Assembly: GCA_030549495.1 (NCBI GenBank)
Contig: JAUIRK010001057.1
Span: 186,001 to 250,000 of the forward strand
Reading direction: 5' to 3'
DNA: 64,000 bases
Source of the DNA: Nectonema munidae
Taxonomy: Eukaryota > Nematomorpha > Nectonematoida > Nectonematidae
Below are positions 1 to 11,859 of the stretch, piece by piece. Within the stretch, counting starts at the first letter, position 1. Each line of letters opens with the position of its first letter. The notes under the pieces are model-generated. The model was given only the letters and a program-made list of their open reading frames with translations, was not told the DNA's origin and did no database searches. The translations under genes were made by a program, and so were the position numbers.

Positions 1-23
1 AGAGCGAATTAGAAAATTGTTAC

Positions 24-2991
24 CTTGGAAGAAGAAGGCTGCGGAACTTTATTATGTGGAGAGAGAAAGAAAGAACTTTCAAAGCGGTTGGGGTCAACAC
101 TTTCGCTCTGGTTCGTGCAAAAATGCTTCACCGTTATAGGAACTGTCATCTTCAAAACGAGTTCTAAAAAATTACTTGCAAAAGAAAACGTGTAATATAT
201 TTGGGAAAAGGAAAGCATCCGTTTCTTTAATCCCCTTTACAAACCGCCCAATATTTTTGGCGGGTACAGGCATAGACTTTTAAATATTATTTTCATTTTT
301 TAATAATTCAAATTAAAAAAGATCATTCTGCTTAAAAAGTGCATACTTAAAACAAATTTCTATATCAAACATAAAAAAATCATTGATGCCCAATAATAAA
401 ATTTGAACAATGTGCCTTTCTTAAACAAAGACAAAGAAATAGTTGGGAGTCCGTAATCTAGGATCTAAATGAAATATTTTAGTTCCTATACTTCAGCCAT
501 TATGACTATTTTATAAATTAAATATTATTAGTGAAGTTTTTGTTGCATTTTAAAAGCGTTCAATTGAAAGTGACAGTGGAGAGCTAAATGCTACGAATAA
601 AAGTTTTGATTTAAATTTTAACGGATAGAAAAGGGAAAAGAATAAATAGTGATGATAACCAATTTGTTTGTTTTCTTCTTATGGAAAATAATAGTAGGGG
701 ATAAAATTACACAAAATGAGACTAGCCTAGAGAGAGAAAGAAAGAAATAATAACAAGATATGGAGGAATAGTATTCGTAGCTCTGATATCGCAAAGCCAA
801 ATCAACACTTTACCTATTCTAAAGAACAAAGATGTACTAAATGCGCAGATGTAGCAAAAGAAGTAAACACCTTACTAGAAATAGTGAATGTGAGATCCTA
901 AAAGGAGAGATAATTGGAGCATGATTTGCTGGCTATAACTCCAGATACAAGCGCTGATTGAAAGTTTCATAAATATTGGAGGTTGGTTTGAGAAATTTGG
1001 GAGGGAAAGAAAGTTGGCAGATTTATTAGACATGGAGAAGGTGCTATTTCTAAGAAAAAGGCATCAAACGCGTTTGTGGGTGAGTTTAATGAGTTTATAA
1101 AAATTGAGGTCCATGTCTCAAAACAAGTTTTTAATTATGATGAAATTGGATTGTATTGGAAAAAATGTTCGGAAGAACACTTGGACTACCCAAAAGCAGA
1201 AGCACGGTTTTGAGATTAGCTATGGAAAGATAAATGTACACTCTTGTAGTCGTGACTGCAAAATCAAGCTCTTGTAGTGAAAAATTCAAATAACCCTCAA
1301 TCATTTAAGTTTAAGAATGTGCAGAAATACAAACTTACCTGCAATGTGAAGAGCAAATGAAATGGCTTTGATTTATTAAGAGGAAATGTTTGACTGAAGT
1401 TTTTGCAAAAAGTGATCTAACAATCTTACTGATTTGTTTGAAGACGTATTCTCACCCCACTAAACTCTTTCCGCCAACCTAATGCACCAATAGATCATTC
1501 CTATTTTTAAGAAATTCTATACAAAAACCTTTTTTAAGGTGTTTTCAGGAACTTGAACTATTGATATTATGATTTCAATAGCATCCATTTGTACAAACCT
1601 CATAGATAAAACATGGTACACGATTTCTCACCACAAATTACGATTAGTCTGGAGAAAATTTGGGCACCTTATGTACCAGATCTTTATCGAGAGAAAAATT
1701 TACAGAAAGTAGAATAATGTGAAACATTTATTGAGAAGTAACAAACTGACGAAGGTACGTCGCATTTCCTAAAAATCAAACTACTGTGTTCGCTCTATTA
1801 TATTCCAAATCATCTATTAAAGGTAAAGGTACCATAGGGTGTTTTCATCGAGAAGGCACAATTGCGCCGCTTGTATCGAACTATGATGAAAGCAGGCTTG
1901 ATGCGGGATCGAACCCAAGACCTTGAGTTATCGAATCCAGTATCAAACCAACCCTAATAATGTGCACGTGCAAACAGACATCAGTCATAACATAAATTTA
2001 TTTTTAGTCAAGTTGTTAAAGGACTCTTAATTTTTAGGAAAAATTTCGCTTTAAAAAGTAAACGCTCGTTTTTATATGGCTTGGAAAAAAATTGTATTCA
2101 TTTATTTTGTATAAAGGAATTATTTTCAGGTGAAGGAAGAATAAAATGGAAAAAGGAAATTTATTTCAAATCACGACTTTACGGTATCAAAATAAGAAAT
2201 AAGTGGATTAGCTTTTCTAAATGCAGTGAAGTCGTGATTTGAAATAAATTCCCGTTTTTTCAATTTATTTTTCCTTCACCTATTTCTATGACTACCGACT
2301 TCGCCTTATCCGTCGTAGGTGTTATTTTTGTTGTGAAAAATAAAAGAGTTAAAACTCTGGCAATATAAAATCCAAAGAGTATCTCTATGAGAATTGAGAG
2401 GTCGTTAGCACTACACCACCTAATTCTATCATGTAAAATAATTTTTATTGCAATGCATCTAGTAGGTCATGAAACTAACTGCTCTATAAGACTTATTTCT
2501 GATGCTTGCCTCAGCTTGCTCATCTTACGAACGGCAGAGAACGGTATGGAATTGGTGCTTAAACTCTTTGTGATTTATATTCACAGCTTCACCATAAGGG
2601 GATGCAGAATAATACACCTACTGCATGCAAGCATTCTTTTTGAAAAAGAGAAAGAACCGAGCTTACGGTCTTGGTTGTTGCCTTCAATGTAATTGTAAAG
2701 GATCCAGAAGCTGTCAAACAAAAATTTGAAGTAAGGACCGGTGCCAGAGGTTGTGATCCATTTTGTCGCGGGATACTTTCTTACTTCATAGTCCTCATTC
2801 TTACAAACGACAGTGTATTCTGGACAGTCCAAGCCATTGCAAAAGGTTGAAGAACTGCTAGAAAAATAATTTCAAAATGAAAAACAGAATAAAAGAGTAG
2901 CTCACCTTCTCCTTCTAGAAAACTTGGTGATTGATGATGCAGAAGCACAAAAGAGCAAAACGAGCACAAAGAGCATTTTCAGAGAAAGCAT
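24..2991 (-). CDS. Secreted SOUL-family haem-binding protein (HEBP2-like), three exons seen, 3' end outside window
   Basis: Exons read on the minus strand: 2906-2991, 2667-2857 and 24-163, giving 139 codons with consistent phases. The SOUL/HEBP family binds haem or other tetrapyrroles. Exon 1 starts at the ATG at 2991 and encodes a signal-peptide-like leader (LFVLVLLFCASA) followed by a basic stretch, so the product is probably secreted or luminal. Exon 2 carries the family's opening motif, PEYTVVCKNEDYEVRKYP, then FWILYNYIEGNNQ. Exon 3 carries LVLKMTVPITV, the family's K-x-T-x-PV core, then SFFLSPHNKVPQPSS. Donors are GTGAGC, GTAAGC and GTAACA; both acceptors follow T-rich tracts. The intron from 164 to 2666 is about 2.5 kb and holds a SINE and a foldback repeat. 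The remaining third of the domain should lie to the left of the window. Family assignment is firm; the exact paralogue is not. Confidence 0.85.
1821..1954 (-). repeat. tRNA-derived SINE, copy A
   Basis: Read on the minus strand, this has a tRNA-like head with a B-box-like GGTTCGATCCC preceded by an A-box-like GGTTGGTTTGATACTGG, then a tail with TAGTTCGATACAAGCGGCGC. The same unit recurs at 13905-14047, 23012-23156 (both minus) and 50016-50140 (plus). This copy lies inside the large SOUL intron. Confidence 0.75.
2128..2281. repeat. Foldback inverted repeat (MITE-like hairpin)
   Basis: The left arm (2128-2182) and right arm (2226-2281) are about 55 bp each, nearly perfect inverted complements, separated by about 43 bp. 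Arms begin AGGTGAAGGAA and end near AATCACGACTT. It lies in the SOUL intron, so its transcript would fold into a long hairpin. It is probably a small foldback transposon; no clear target duplication was found. Confidence 0.7.
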
Positions 2992-3476
2992 GAGTGTGTT
3001 TATTTATAATTATCGCAAGTCTCACTCGGACTACCGACGAAAGGCGAAGAAGAATTAATTTAATTCGCTAAAATAATGGAATGCGAATGTGATGTGCATA
3101 AGTCAGAAGGGATGTCCTTGAAAAGTAATTAAAATTCTCTCTACTCAATCTTTCCTAATGTCGATTCATTCAACCATTCAGTATATTTTTCTTAGCATCG
3201 CACAAAAACGTGATGAATGAGATCTGATTACATCGCCCCTAGACTGGGAGGGAGGAGCACTTTTTCGAAGTGAGAAATTTTATTTAGGTTTGAGTCATTT
3301 GTCTTCTGACGTTTAGTACACCCTTGACTCCAAAGGGTGCTAAAGCTGAGGCTGGGAATAAGGATCTTATTCTCCTGGAAATGCCTCAAATGGCAAGCGC
3401 ATCAAAAAGCCTCTGCCAGTGAATCTCTAGATCTGCCTTCTCATGGCTGAGTTGTTTCAAACCAAATGATCTAGAG

Positions 3477-4905
3477 CAAGGTTTCCCAACGGGGTCCACA
3501 TGGACCCCTAAGGGTCCATTGGGAATTTAAGGGGGTCCATGGACAAAAATATGAATATTGGAAGTCCTTTTAACACGGTAAGGGGTCCATGAAGTCTATG
3601 CCAAAAATAAAGAATATGTAAACAATTAACAAATGAGTTATCAGCATCCACTGCTTTTAGCGTTTAATTGACAAGCTATTTATGCAATATATTCTAAAAT
3701 GTTCATAACAAAAAGTGTATAATAGTAAAATAAAATCGGATGGAAGCACATTTTATATGGTTTGGACATCTAATGACCATATTACTCATTTTTATCTAAT
3801 CACCATGTAAGTAACGATAACGATTTCCTAAAATGTTAAATTACTACTGACTGAGCTACGGACACCACAATTTATTTATATTTATTCTTTTTGTGTAATA
3901 AGAGTTACAAGTTAATTGTACAATGCAATTATTGGCGAATAGTATCTATATGATTCCATTTTTAGTTTGAATGAAGTTGATTACAGTAATCTCTAGCTAC
4001 TTGGCGCTTTGATTATCGAGGCCTAGATGTATATCGGATTTTATTTGAAAGTCATTGCCTCTATTTCGGCACTTGAAATATAAGACTTGTTTCATTGAAT
4101 TATTGAAAACTCACATTGTACATTACCAAAATCTCACGTCGTAAGCTTGATGACTGTATTGCATACGTTAACTATCTGAAAAATACTCACGAAGACATGA
4201 TAACTCGTTTCAAAGACTTGTTAGAGCTGAAAATTCCACATTGGGTATCCAATTCATTTGAGGTAAATGCTGCTGATGTTTCAATTGACTTACAAGAAGA
4301 ACTTGTTGAATTATGTGACGAGTGGGCTCAAAGTTTATTTAATAAAGATCAACAAAATGCATGGAGACGTAGTGAGTTTGCCTGTAAATATCCGCTATTA
4401 TGGGAAAACGTTAAAATGTTCATCATTGCTTTTCCGTCTACCTATCTTGTAGAATGTGGTTTTAGTTGTTCGAATCAGCTATTGACCAAGTATCGTAATC
4501 GTCTTGACCTTGTGAAAAGAGGAGACCTTCATCTGGCTTTATTCAATTTTGGAACCAGATATTACTTCACAACATCAGGCTCAAGGTTCTCATTAATGTG
4601 TACGACGCCGTTACTTTTTTAGGAATAATAAAATTTAAATGCTATATTGTACTTCTTTTTATTGATATTTGATTCAAAAATATTATGCCGAAAGATTTTT
4701 GTTTATCTTGTTCAAGGAAGCCTTTAGATGTGAAATTATGAATATAATATATATTCTTTTTTTTTAATTTATCAATTAAAATTGAAATGTTTTCCCTATT
4801 TGAATATACATATTTATGCATGTCTCTTATAGATCATGGGGGTCCACAGTTAGTAAGGTTATCGCTCAAAGGGTCCACAAGCAAAAAAAGGCTTGGAACC
4901 CTTAA
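3477..4905 (+). mobile_element. hAT element (SCAND3/ZBED-like) nested in the LINE
   Basis: The ends are imperfect inverted repeats: CAAGGTTTCCCAAC on the left and GCTTGGAACCCTTA on the right. They are flanked by near-identical 8-bp direct repeats, ATCTAGAG (3469) and ACCTAGAG (4906), as expected of hAT. Sub-terminal GGGGTCCACATGGACCCC and GGGTCCACA motifs are typical of this family. At about 1.4 kb it is internally deleted and retains only the C-terminal transposase. It interrupts the LINE 5' region, so it is the younger insertion. Confidence 0.75.
4116..4622 (+). pseudogene. C-terminal fragment of hAT transposase (dimerisation region)
   Basis: An open stretch of 168 codons matches the C-terminal part of SCAND3/ZBED-type hAT transposases. 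The hAT dimerisation signature is visible as FPSTYLVECGFSCSNQLLTK followed by RNRLDLVKRGDLHLAL. WVSNSFEV upstream is the usual start of this region. The N-terminal BED finger and catalytic domain are missing, so it cannot be an active transposase. The first methionine is arbitrary; similarity extends slightly upstream. Confidence 0.7.
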
Positions 4906-6909
4906 ACCTAGAGGTAAAAAGTGGGGAGTAGGCGCTTTAACCTACAGCTTCGGGTAGAACAGACTCGTCAGTCTTGGCGGACAATTGTTCTAGGGGAAAA
5001 TAACTCTGATTACAAATTGCCACTGCCTTTTGGTTTAAGCTCAAGGAAGAGCAAAGGCTAAAGGTTCCCAATGATGAAAACAAAAGGGTTGGAGTCAGGA
5101 AGGGCATTCGGCCATAACACCTTAGCTCTATTTACTTAATTCAATGATCCGTAAAAACAAGTACTCAGTGGGCTTATTCAACTGCCTACGTCAAAAAGAA
5201 TGTTGGAAAAACTTAAAAGAGAAGGGAGAAAGAGTGGAAGTTGCTAAGTGGAATGTGGGATCGATGACGGGTAAGTGTCTGGAGTTGATAGAAGAAATGA
5301 AGAAAAGAAACATTGAAGTGATGTGTGTACAGGAAAGCTGATGGGGAGGCAACGCTACTATGGAAATAGGTGAAGAGTTTAAAAATTTTTTACAGTGGAA
5401 AGTCAAACAAAAAGAATGGAGTAGGAATCATAATCTCATCTAAATGGAAAAATAAAGTAAGGAAGAAAAAGAGAGGTGGATCGACTGATTCGAAAAAAGC
5501 TGGCGCGAGAGGATGAGCTGATAACCATCATATCAGCATATGCACCGCAGAATGAATGCAAAGAAGCGGAAAGAGAGAAGTTCATGGCTAATTTAGAAGA
5601 AATGATTGAAGGAGTGAAAGAAAATAAAAGGTTGTTAATTGGAGGTGATTTAAATGAACACTTAGGAGAACATTGTGACGGCTTCAAAGAAATACACGGA
5701 GGACATGGGTATGGAAAAATAAAATAAAGATGGTGAGAGAATTTTACAAATGGCAGAAAGAAATGAACTATTAGTTTACAACACAAAATATAGAAAAAAA
5801 CTCGAACATCATCTGATTACCAACAAAAGTCGTGGTAAGAAAAGTCAAATAGATTTTATATTGAAAAGGAAAAAAGATGCAAAAAAAATAAAAAATTGGA
5901 AGGCTGGAAGTGAAATTGTCAGCAAATTGGTTGTCTTTGACTGGTATAAAAACAAATTATATAAGCAAAATATTCGAAAAAATGAGAAAATGAAAATTTA
6001 GAAATTGAAGGAAAGTGGAATAAGGTGTATGTTTAAAAAACCGATAAAAAGATGGTTAGACAATGGAAGACGAGTGAACATGTAGAAGAAATGTGGGGAA
6101 AGATAAAAAAAGAATTTAATATCAGTGAGTGAAAGAGTCTTGGGACGCAACAAGCCTGGAGGAATAAAGCAAAAAGAGACATGATGGTGGAACAAAAGTG
6201 TGAGAAGGATGTTGAAAGGCAAAAAATAGCTTTTAAGAAGTGGCAAAAAACAAACTTGAAAGAAGACAAAGAATTATATGGAACGAAATAGAAGGAAGCT
6301 ATAGGATTTATTGCGGTTGCTAGAAATCAAGGGACACAACAACTGTATGAGGATTTAAGAACGAAGGAAGGAGAAAATCAGATATACAGAATTGCGAAAG
6401 TAAGACTGAAAGAAAAGGAGGAGATTGGAAACGTCAATTTTATCAAAGATAAAGACGGCACTTAAAGAGACAACTCCGCTTGAAATTATTAAAAAAAACT
6501 GTTTTGAGCATCTTCACACGAAGTTTATTTTACTAAAATGTACAAAGGCAAATACGTTATAAAAAAGTTGGTAAATTTTATTAGATGATGTTAATATATT
6601 CTTATTTTTTATGCTAAAAATATTCTTTTCAAATTCTTACTTTTTATGTTGTTGTATTGAAGTAAATTGAAATTACGAAATGTACAGAGTATTCATTTTT
6701 TAATATGTTCATAATTTTCATCAAAATCTTTGAGACAAGACACTATAAGGCAGGCCGGGCTCTATGCGGCCAAGCGAAGGTCCTATTAGACGGCCTATTT
6801 TCATTTCCTCACTGACTGCTATTTTAACCCCCCTCGGTTTTTTTGAATGATTGCAAATTTTTACAAAATTATCGCGTGAACCTACTAAATGATTGATTGC
6901 GAATTTGAT

Positions 6910-7630
6910 CGTGACATTTTTTTTATAAAAATTAATCAAACTTGTCAAAAATTAATTGATATATGACAACTCAACTGAAAAAAATAAACTTTTAGTTTAA
7001 ATGGTTATACAAAGTTTTCTATTTATATGGACCCGTTTTCATGTATGCTGAATACGATGGTCATGTTTATTTTTTTTTAAAAATCAATCAAACTTGTCAA
7101 TAATAATTGATTGATATATGACAGCTCAACTAAAAAAGAAACTTTTAGTTTAAATGGTTATACAAATTTTTTTACACATATATACCCATTTTCAAATGTG
7201 CTGAACACGATGGTCACATTTATTTTTTTTAAAAATCAACCAAATTTGTCAAAAAATTGATTGATATATGACAGCTCAACTGAAAAAAGATAATTTTAGA
7301 TTTAGTGCTTGCACAAAGATTTTTACACATATATACTCATTTTCATGTATGCTGAATACAATGGTCACGTTTATTTTAAAAAAAAATCATTCAAACCTAT
7401 CAAAAATTGATTGATATATGACAGCTCAACTTAAAAAAGAACCTTTTAGTTTAAATAGTTATACAAAGTTTTCTATTTATATACCCCCGTTTTCATGTAT
7501 GCTGAATACAATGGTCACGTTTATTTTTAAAAAAAAACAATCAAACCATGTCAAAAAATTAATTGACATATGACAGCCCAACTGAAAAAATTAGCTCTTT
7601 AGTTAAGTAGCTATAAAAGGTTTTTTTTTT
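6910..7630. repeat. Tandem array, about 150-bp unit, roughly 4.5 copies
   Basis: The motif ATGACAGCTCAACT (with small variations) recurs at about 6962, 7117, 7267, 7417 and 7569, a spacing of 150-155 bp. Each unit also has TTGATTGATATATGACAG, a poly-T/A run with AATCAA, and GCTGAAYACRATGGTCAC. Units differ by small indels and substitutions, so the array is not very recent. Confidence 0.75.
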
Positions 7631-8219
7631 AACTTTTTTGATTAATTTGTGCCTTTTTTAAAATCGTGGTATGTTTGCGGTCAGATATATCGTACTGATT
7701 TTTGAACCATTTGGATACATGCTATTCTTCAAAGACTATATTCAAATTTTTTGTTTCACAAATGAATTTATTTCTCTTTGAAGTTTAGATTTTATTTGGA
7801 ATTTATAATAAAACAAATTTTTTCAGTATCAAAATTTCCAATGAGGCACGAATATTAATTTTGATACTCATCATTATACTATAAAATTGATTCATATATT
7901 TATGTTCAAAATTTTTTTTTCATTTTTAGACTATAGAATGAAAATTACGTTGTGAATTATATTTCAAATGGAGTTTGCATGATTACATCATGTTTTTTAA
8001 ATATTATGTATACTTTTTTCAAACTTTGAATATTCCATTTATATGTACATACAGATATGCAAAATTTGTTAAGTTTCTATTTCGGAGGAATGAAATTATA
8101 ACTTCAAAAACTTTTTTACATTTGTATATATAAAGTAAGCTCCCTCTTCTTCAGAAAATGCCATCCAAGTTTTGCCAAGGTACTGAGAAAAATTATATAG
8201 AACTTATACACTTATAAGA

Positions 8220-8600
8220 GGCATCATCACTGCATATTTATCTTTGAGAGGTCGAAATTTAACCATTGACCGTTTGTATAAGAATTTTTATCAATTCATT
8301 GTTATGTAGTATTTTCTAAATCAAAAGGAAAGAAAAATGTATTAGTTTTCACTTCCAGACCCCCCCCCCTCCCCCCATTTTAGGAATTGCAGTAGACGAT
8401 GAAAAAAGTAAACTTGCAATTTTTAAACAGTACGATTTTTCCAGGGGTGGAACGGAAATAGTCGATCAGTGAATAAGAAATTATTCCACAAATAGTAAAA
8501 CAAAAAAATGGACAGTAGCTGCTTTTTCTTATCTATTAGATACGGCAAGAGTAAATGCAGGAACTATTTTGGCTTTTAATAATGAGAAAAACCCATAAAT
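8220..8600 (+). pseudogene. piggyBac transposase remnant 1
   Basis: LSLRGRNLTIDRLYKNFYQF (about 8242-8300) matches the piggyBac GRNxTxDxxY motif. YDFSRGGTEIVDQ at 8425-8465 matches the YNxTKGGVDxVDQ motif; after one stop, KKWTVAAFSYLLDTARVNAG (about 8505-8565) matches the RRWP..IFxxxLDxAxxNA motif. The two blocks are in different frames around a poly-C tract at 8360-8376. It is a short remnant with no recognisable ends. Confidence 0.65.
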
Positions 8601-9518
8601 TTCTTTTAAATGTTATTGAATGGAAATGTTTTTTTGAATCTTGATTATCAAAAAGACAAATTTTCGAATAAAGTTTTTCTCTTTTTTTTAAACTATTTTT
8701 ATTATCTTGTAAAAAAAGTGTAATTTTTTTGATTTTGATTGACAGATTTAGGAATGAAAAGGTCGTTCAATTGCCATGAAAATGGTATCAAAAGATGCAG
8801 CTATCAATTTTAGGAAATGGCACAAAGTATCGTAGCAATAGATTCAACAAAGGTCACTTTTAATTCATCAATACGTTTGTTACATTTTGTAACATTTAAA
8901 AACTTTAATTTTTTCAAGTCAAGAAATTTTTTCCAACAATAGATATTTGTGAATGAATATTTTGACTAGCTATTCAGTTTAAAAGCAAAATTACTCTATT
9001 TTCTTTTATAATGTTCGATTGATAAATTTTGTAAATAACACTGTACATAATTAAATCATTTTTTTAAGAAAATTTGTTAATTATTATAATAAAAATATAA
9101 TATCGAAACAAGATGTACTTGATCTATTTATGACAGCTGTCTCGTATTCGCATATGATTTTTATGATTTCTGTTAGTTTAAATGGTTTTTTTAAGATTTT
9201 GTGTTCTTAGACTTAAATAATGAAAAGTTATTAAACTACCGTTTTTTTTATACTATGATTCCTTACAAAATGAAAAAAATACAAGCGTTACCAAATCAAC
9301 CTATAAGGGTTAGCTGCTTCAACGTTGGCTTTTGCTGCTTATAAGTACTTGAAAATAACAAATAAAGTGCCGATAAATTATCTCATTTTTTATGCCTCCT
9401 ATTATTTTGAAATTATTCTGAGAATAGACAGTTTGATTTTAAAATAGTGAAAATTGCTTTATTAGTTTATTTTGTCTCCTTTCTTTTTTCTTATGTTAAT
9501 TATGTAGCAAATGAGTAA

Positions 9519-9663
9519 GGTAAATGTACCATGGATGTGTTTTTATTGACAAGGCACTGATGTACAGCTTATGTCAAACTGAACAAATTGGTATCGTTGG
9601 GGAATTGAACCCAGAGGCTTCCTTGCTGAGTCCATCATCTCAACCAACCAGCCATGCCACCCA
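9519..9663 (-). repeat. tRNA-like SINE, diverged family
   Basis: On the minus strand a tRNA-like head is followed by the B-box-like GGGTTCAATTCCCC. The distal end, GGTACATTTACC, parallels the tail of the main SINE family (GGTACCTTTACC). Internal sequence differs, so this is a second, related family. Confidence 0.55.
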
Positions 9664-9860
9664 TAGAGTGTGCTGTAATGGGGATACGTCAAATTAGTTT
9701 TGAAAAAATTTAAGTTATGCTGTAAAATTTTTTAGTGTTTGTTGAAGCTCTATAACTTTTTCTGATAGACTTTTTTTTCCTTAAAAGTTATTATAAAAGG
9801 CAAATCATTGCAAAAGGTTAAAGGTTGTTATTTTACTTTTTTAGATCTTGAAATTTTACA

Positions 9861-11412
9861 ATGGAGCACAAAAGGAAAAGTAGTCAAAGTGATATTTTAT
9901 CATTTTTCAACTACAAAAAACTGAAACTAATTTTGAGAAGTCTGCACCTTCAAATGTCAACGAAACAGAAAAATCTCAGCCACTCTTACAAGAAGCAGTA
10001 ACATCAGTGAGTTGCCTACGAGTAATTCATATTTTTCACAAGAAAGCGATTCTTTTGATCTGGGAACTCTCACTACTGGTCTCGCTCAACCAAAAGTTCA
10101 GTTCCCAAAGATTCTCAACAGATGTCTTTTTTACAGACATGGTATGAAACTTTTAGTTGGTTAAAGTATAGTATAACTAAAGATAGGTTTTTTGTTGCGC
10201 AGGGCGCTGTTTTAGTACAAAAACTTCTAAGTCTGAAAATGCGTTTACGATAACTGGCGAAAAGCAATGGAAAAAATAAAGGTTTCTACAAACATGCACA
10301 GAGCAGTGATCACTGCCTTTCCATGTCTCGCTGGGAAATTCGCATGCAAGTAGACACAGGTGCAACAGCTCCTATTGATTCAATCTTAGATCCCAATAGA
10401 AACAAATAGAAAAGCTTCAGTATCATGTTTTTTTTTCTAAATGTGAAATGTTCCATCATGGGCATGATGAGAATTCTGATTCACTGAATTGCGGTAAGTA
10501 GGATGAGTTCATCAAACTGATGTTAACTACAAATCCTTCTTTCAAGCAGATGTCTGAAGACTTTAAGAAAAAGCACCCACTCACAGACTATTATTTATCT
10601 TCACGATCATGAGAAGAGTTTTTAGAAATGTTAGATGAAAGTGCTTGCAAGGTTATTAGAGATGAAATAAAAGCAGTGGGGATGAATTCAATTTTAATAG
10701 ACGAGTGTAAAAACAATAGTGGTAAAGAAGAATTGTCTGTTTGTTTTCGCTATCTTGAAAATGCGGGCGTGTACGAGCGATTTTATTCTCTTATTGAGCT
10801 AAAAAGTAGGGATGCAAGTGCAATTGCTAATAGTGTTAATAATCGGATTAATCCTTTGGGTTATCAGCAGTTTTGATAGGTTTAGAACTAAATACACACA
10901 GCTGTTCATCTTCTTATAATATTTTTAACTATTTAATTGAAAAAATACTGCCTAAAGTTGTAGAAGAGGTGAATATTAGATTTCAAAAAAAAACGAAGCC
11001 ATTTTTGCAGGATTGGAACCGTCTTCAAACTCATATCTTACTTTTGATGAACTAAAACCTATCATAAATCATTTTAGTGATGTCTTGAGAGTAAACGTTA
11101 CACTTCTTCAAATAGAGTGTGCGCGTGTATCTCTGCTCATAAAGAATGAAGAAAGGTTTGACCCACTTAGATATGAATTTGGTGTCAACCATTCCAGTAA
11201 CCACCTCTCAGGTACAGCGTTCATTTTCAACAATGAATAGAACAATAACGTTGTCTAGAAACCACCTTTTGTCCAGAAGAGCTGCTCAGTTAATGCTATT
11301 ATCCATGATCAGGGATATATGTGAGAACCCCAACTTAGACGATGTCTTGAAAATATGGTTTTTGAAAAAAACGCTTTGTTCATTTGTAGCGGAAGTTTAT
11401 TTTTATTTTTAA
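9861..11412 (+). pseudogene. ZMYM/TTF-type hAT transposase pseudogene
   Basis: The region starts with an ATG at 9861 (MEHKRKSSQSDILSFF, typical of the family's N-terminus). WYETFSWLKYSITKDRFF (10140-10195) resembles the TTF-type zinc-finger region. SILIDECKNNSGKEELSVCF (10690-10750) carries the DE region, and VYERFYSLIELKSRDASAIA follows. FDPLRYEFG and then IPVTTSQVQRSFSTMNR (about 11190-11240) form the C-terminal dimerisation signature. The frame breaks at several points (stops near 10410, 10610 and 10876; shifts near 11050 and 11190), so it is inactive. Terminal repeats were not identified. Confidence 0.7.
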
Positions 11413-11859
11413 AATATGCTTTTTCTCTATACAAACTTATCAGTCAAATTTTGGAACAAAATTTTTGTTGATGTTTCGAGACTATGTTGGCCTACTAATC
11501 ATCGGCTTCTTCCATTTTGATAGAAGTTCTATTAGGTTTTTGTCATGAGATCTTAGCTTTTCCAGTTGTGATCTTCTGTTGACATTTGGCAGTATAGAGA
11601 GAAACAAATAGACTTGTGTTCGTGACTCTATGCTGGCCAGCTTTTAAAATTTAGATTCGGTTTAAAGGATCTAATGGATTTCAATATTTTGTGATAATCA
11701 GACTGAACTCAAATTTATGCAAGCCTGATTTTGATCCAATATTGAAGCTCATTAGAAAAGAAGGGTTTTGGTTGAAGGAAATTTTGACATTCTATTTTGC
11801 AGTTTGGTATATTTTGTTCCTTATTAATTAAAATTATGTTTTTTCTGTAAAGAGATGCA

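Larger units (their letters stand above)
3290..6470 (+). mobile_element. Decayed RTE-type LINE (5' region and endonuclease), interrupted by a hAT
   Basis: The upstream part (3290-3476 and 4914-5140) resembles a LINE 5' untranslated region. Coding traces follow. VAKWNVGSMTGKCLELIEEM at 5240-5300 matches the endonuclease/exonuclease/phosphatase opening motif. ITIISAYAPQNECKEAE and LLIGGDLNEHLGEHCDGF (5525-5690) match the catalytic GDxN region. HHLITNKSRGKKSQIDFIL (about 5805-5870) matches the C-terminal H-x-T and D-[FY]-I motifs. The frame is broken repeatedly: a stop follows CVQES at 5339, and shifts occur near 5400 and 5730. Sequence up to about 6470 keeps weak LINE-like content, but the reverse-transcriptase core is absent, so the copy is 3'-truncated or rearranged. 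Confidence 0.7.

Noticed and set aside
2387-2692. 101-codon plus-strand frame overlapping SOUL exon 2
   Set aside because: The minus strand carries a conserved domain with splice sites; this frame has no similarity to anything.
6721-6948. 75-codon minus-strand frame (KPRGVKIAVSEEMKIGRLIG)
   Set aside because: Looks like a repeat fragment; no domain recognised and no supporting signals.
6910-7630. CRISPR-like array
   Set aside because: Units are long, contiguous and lack unique spacers; the genome is eukaryotic.
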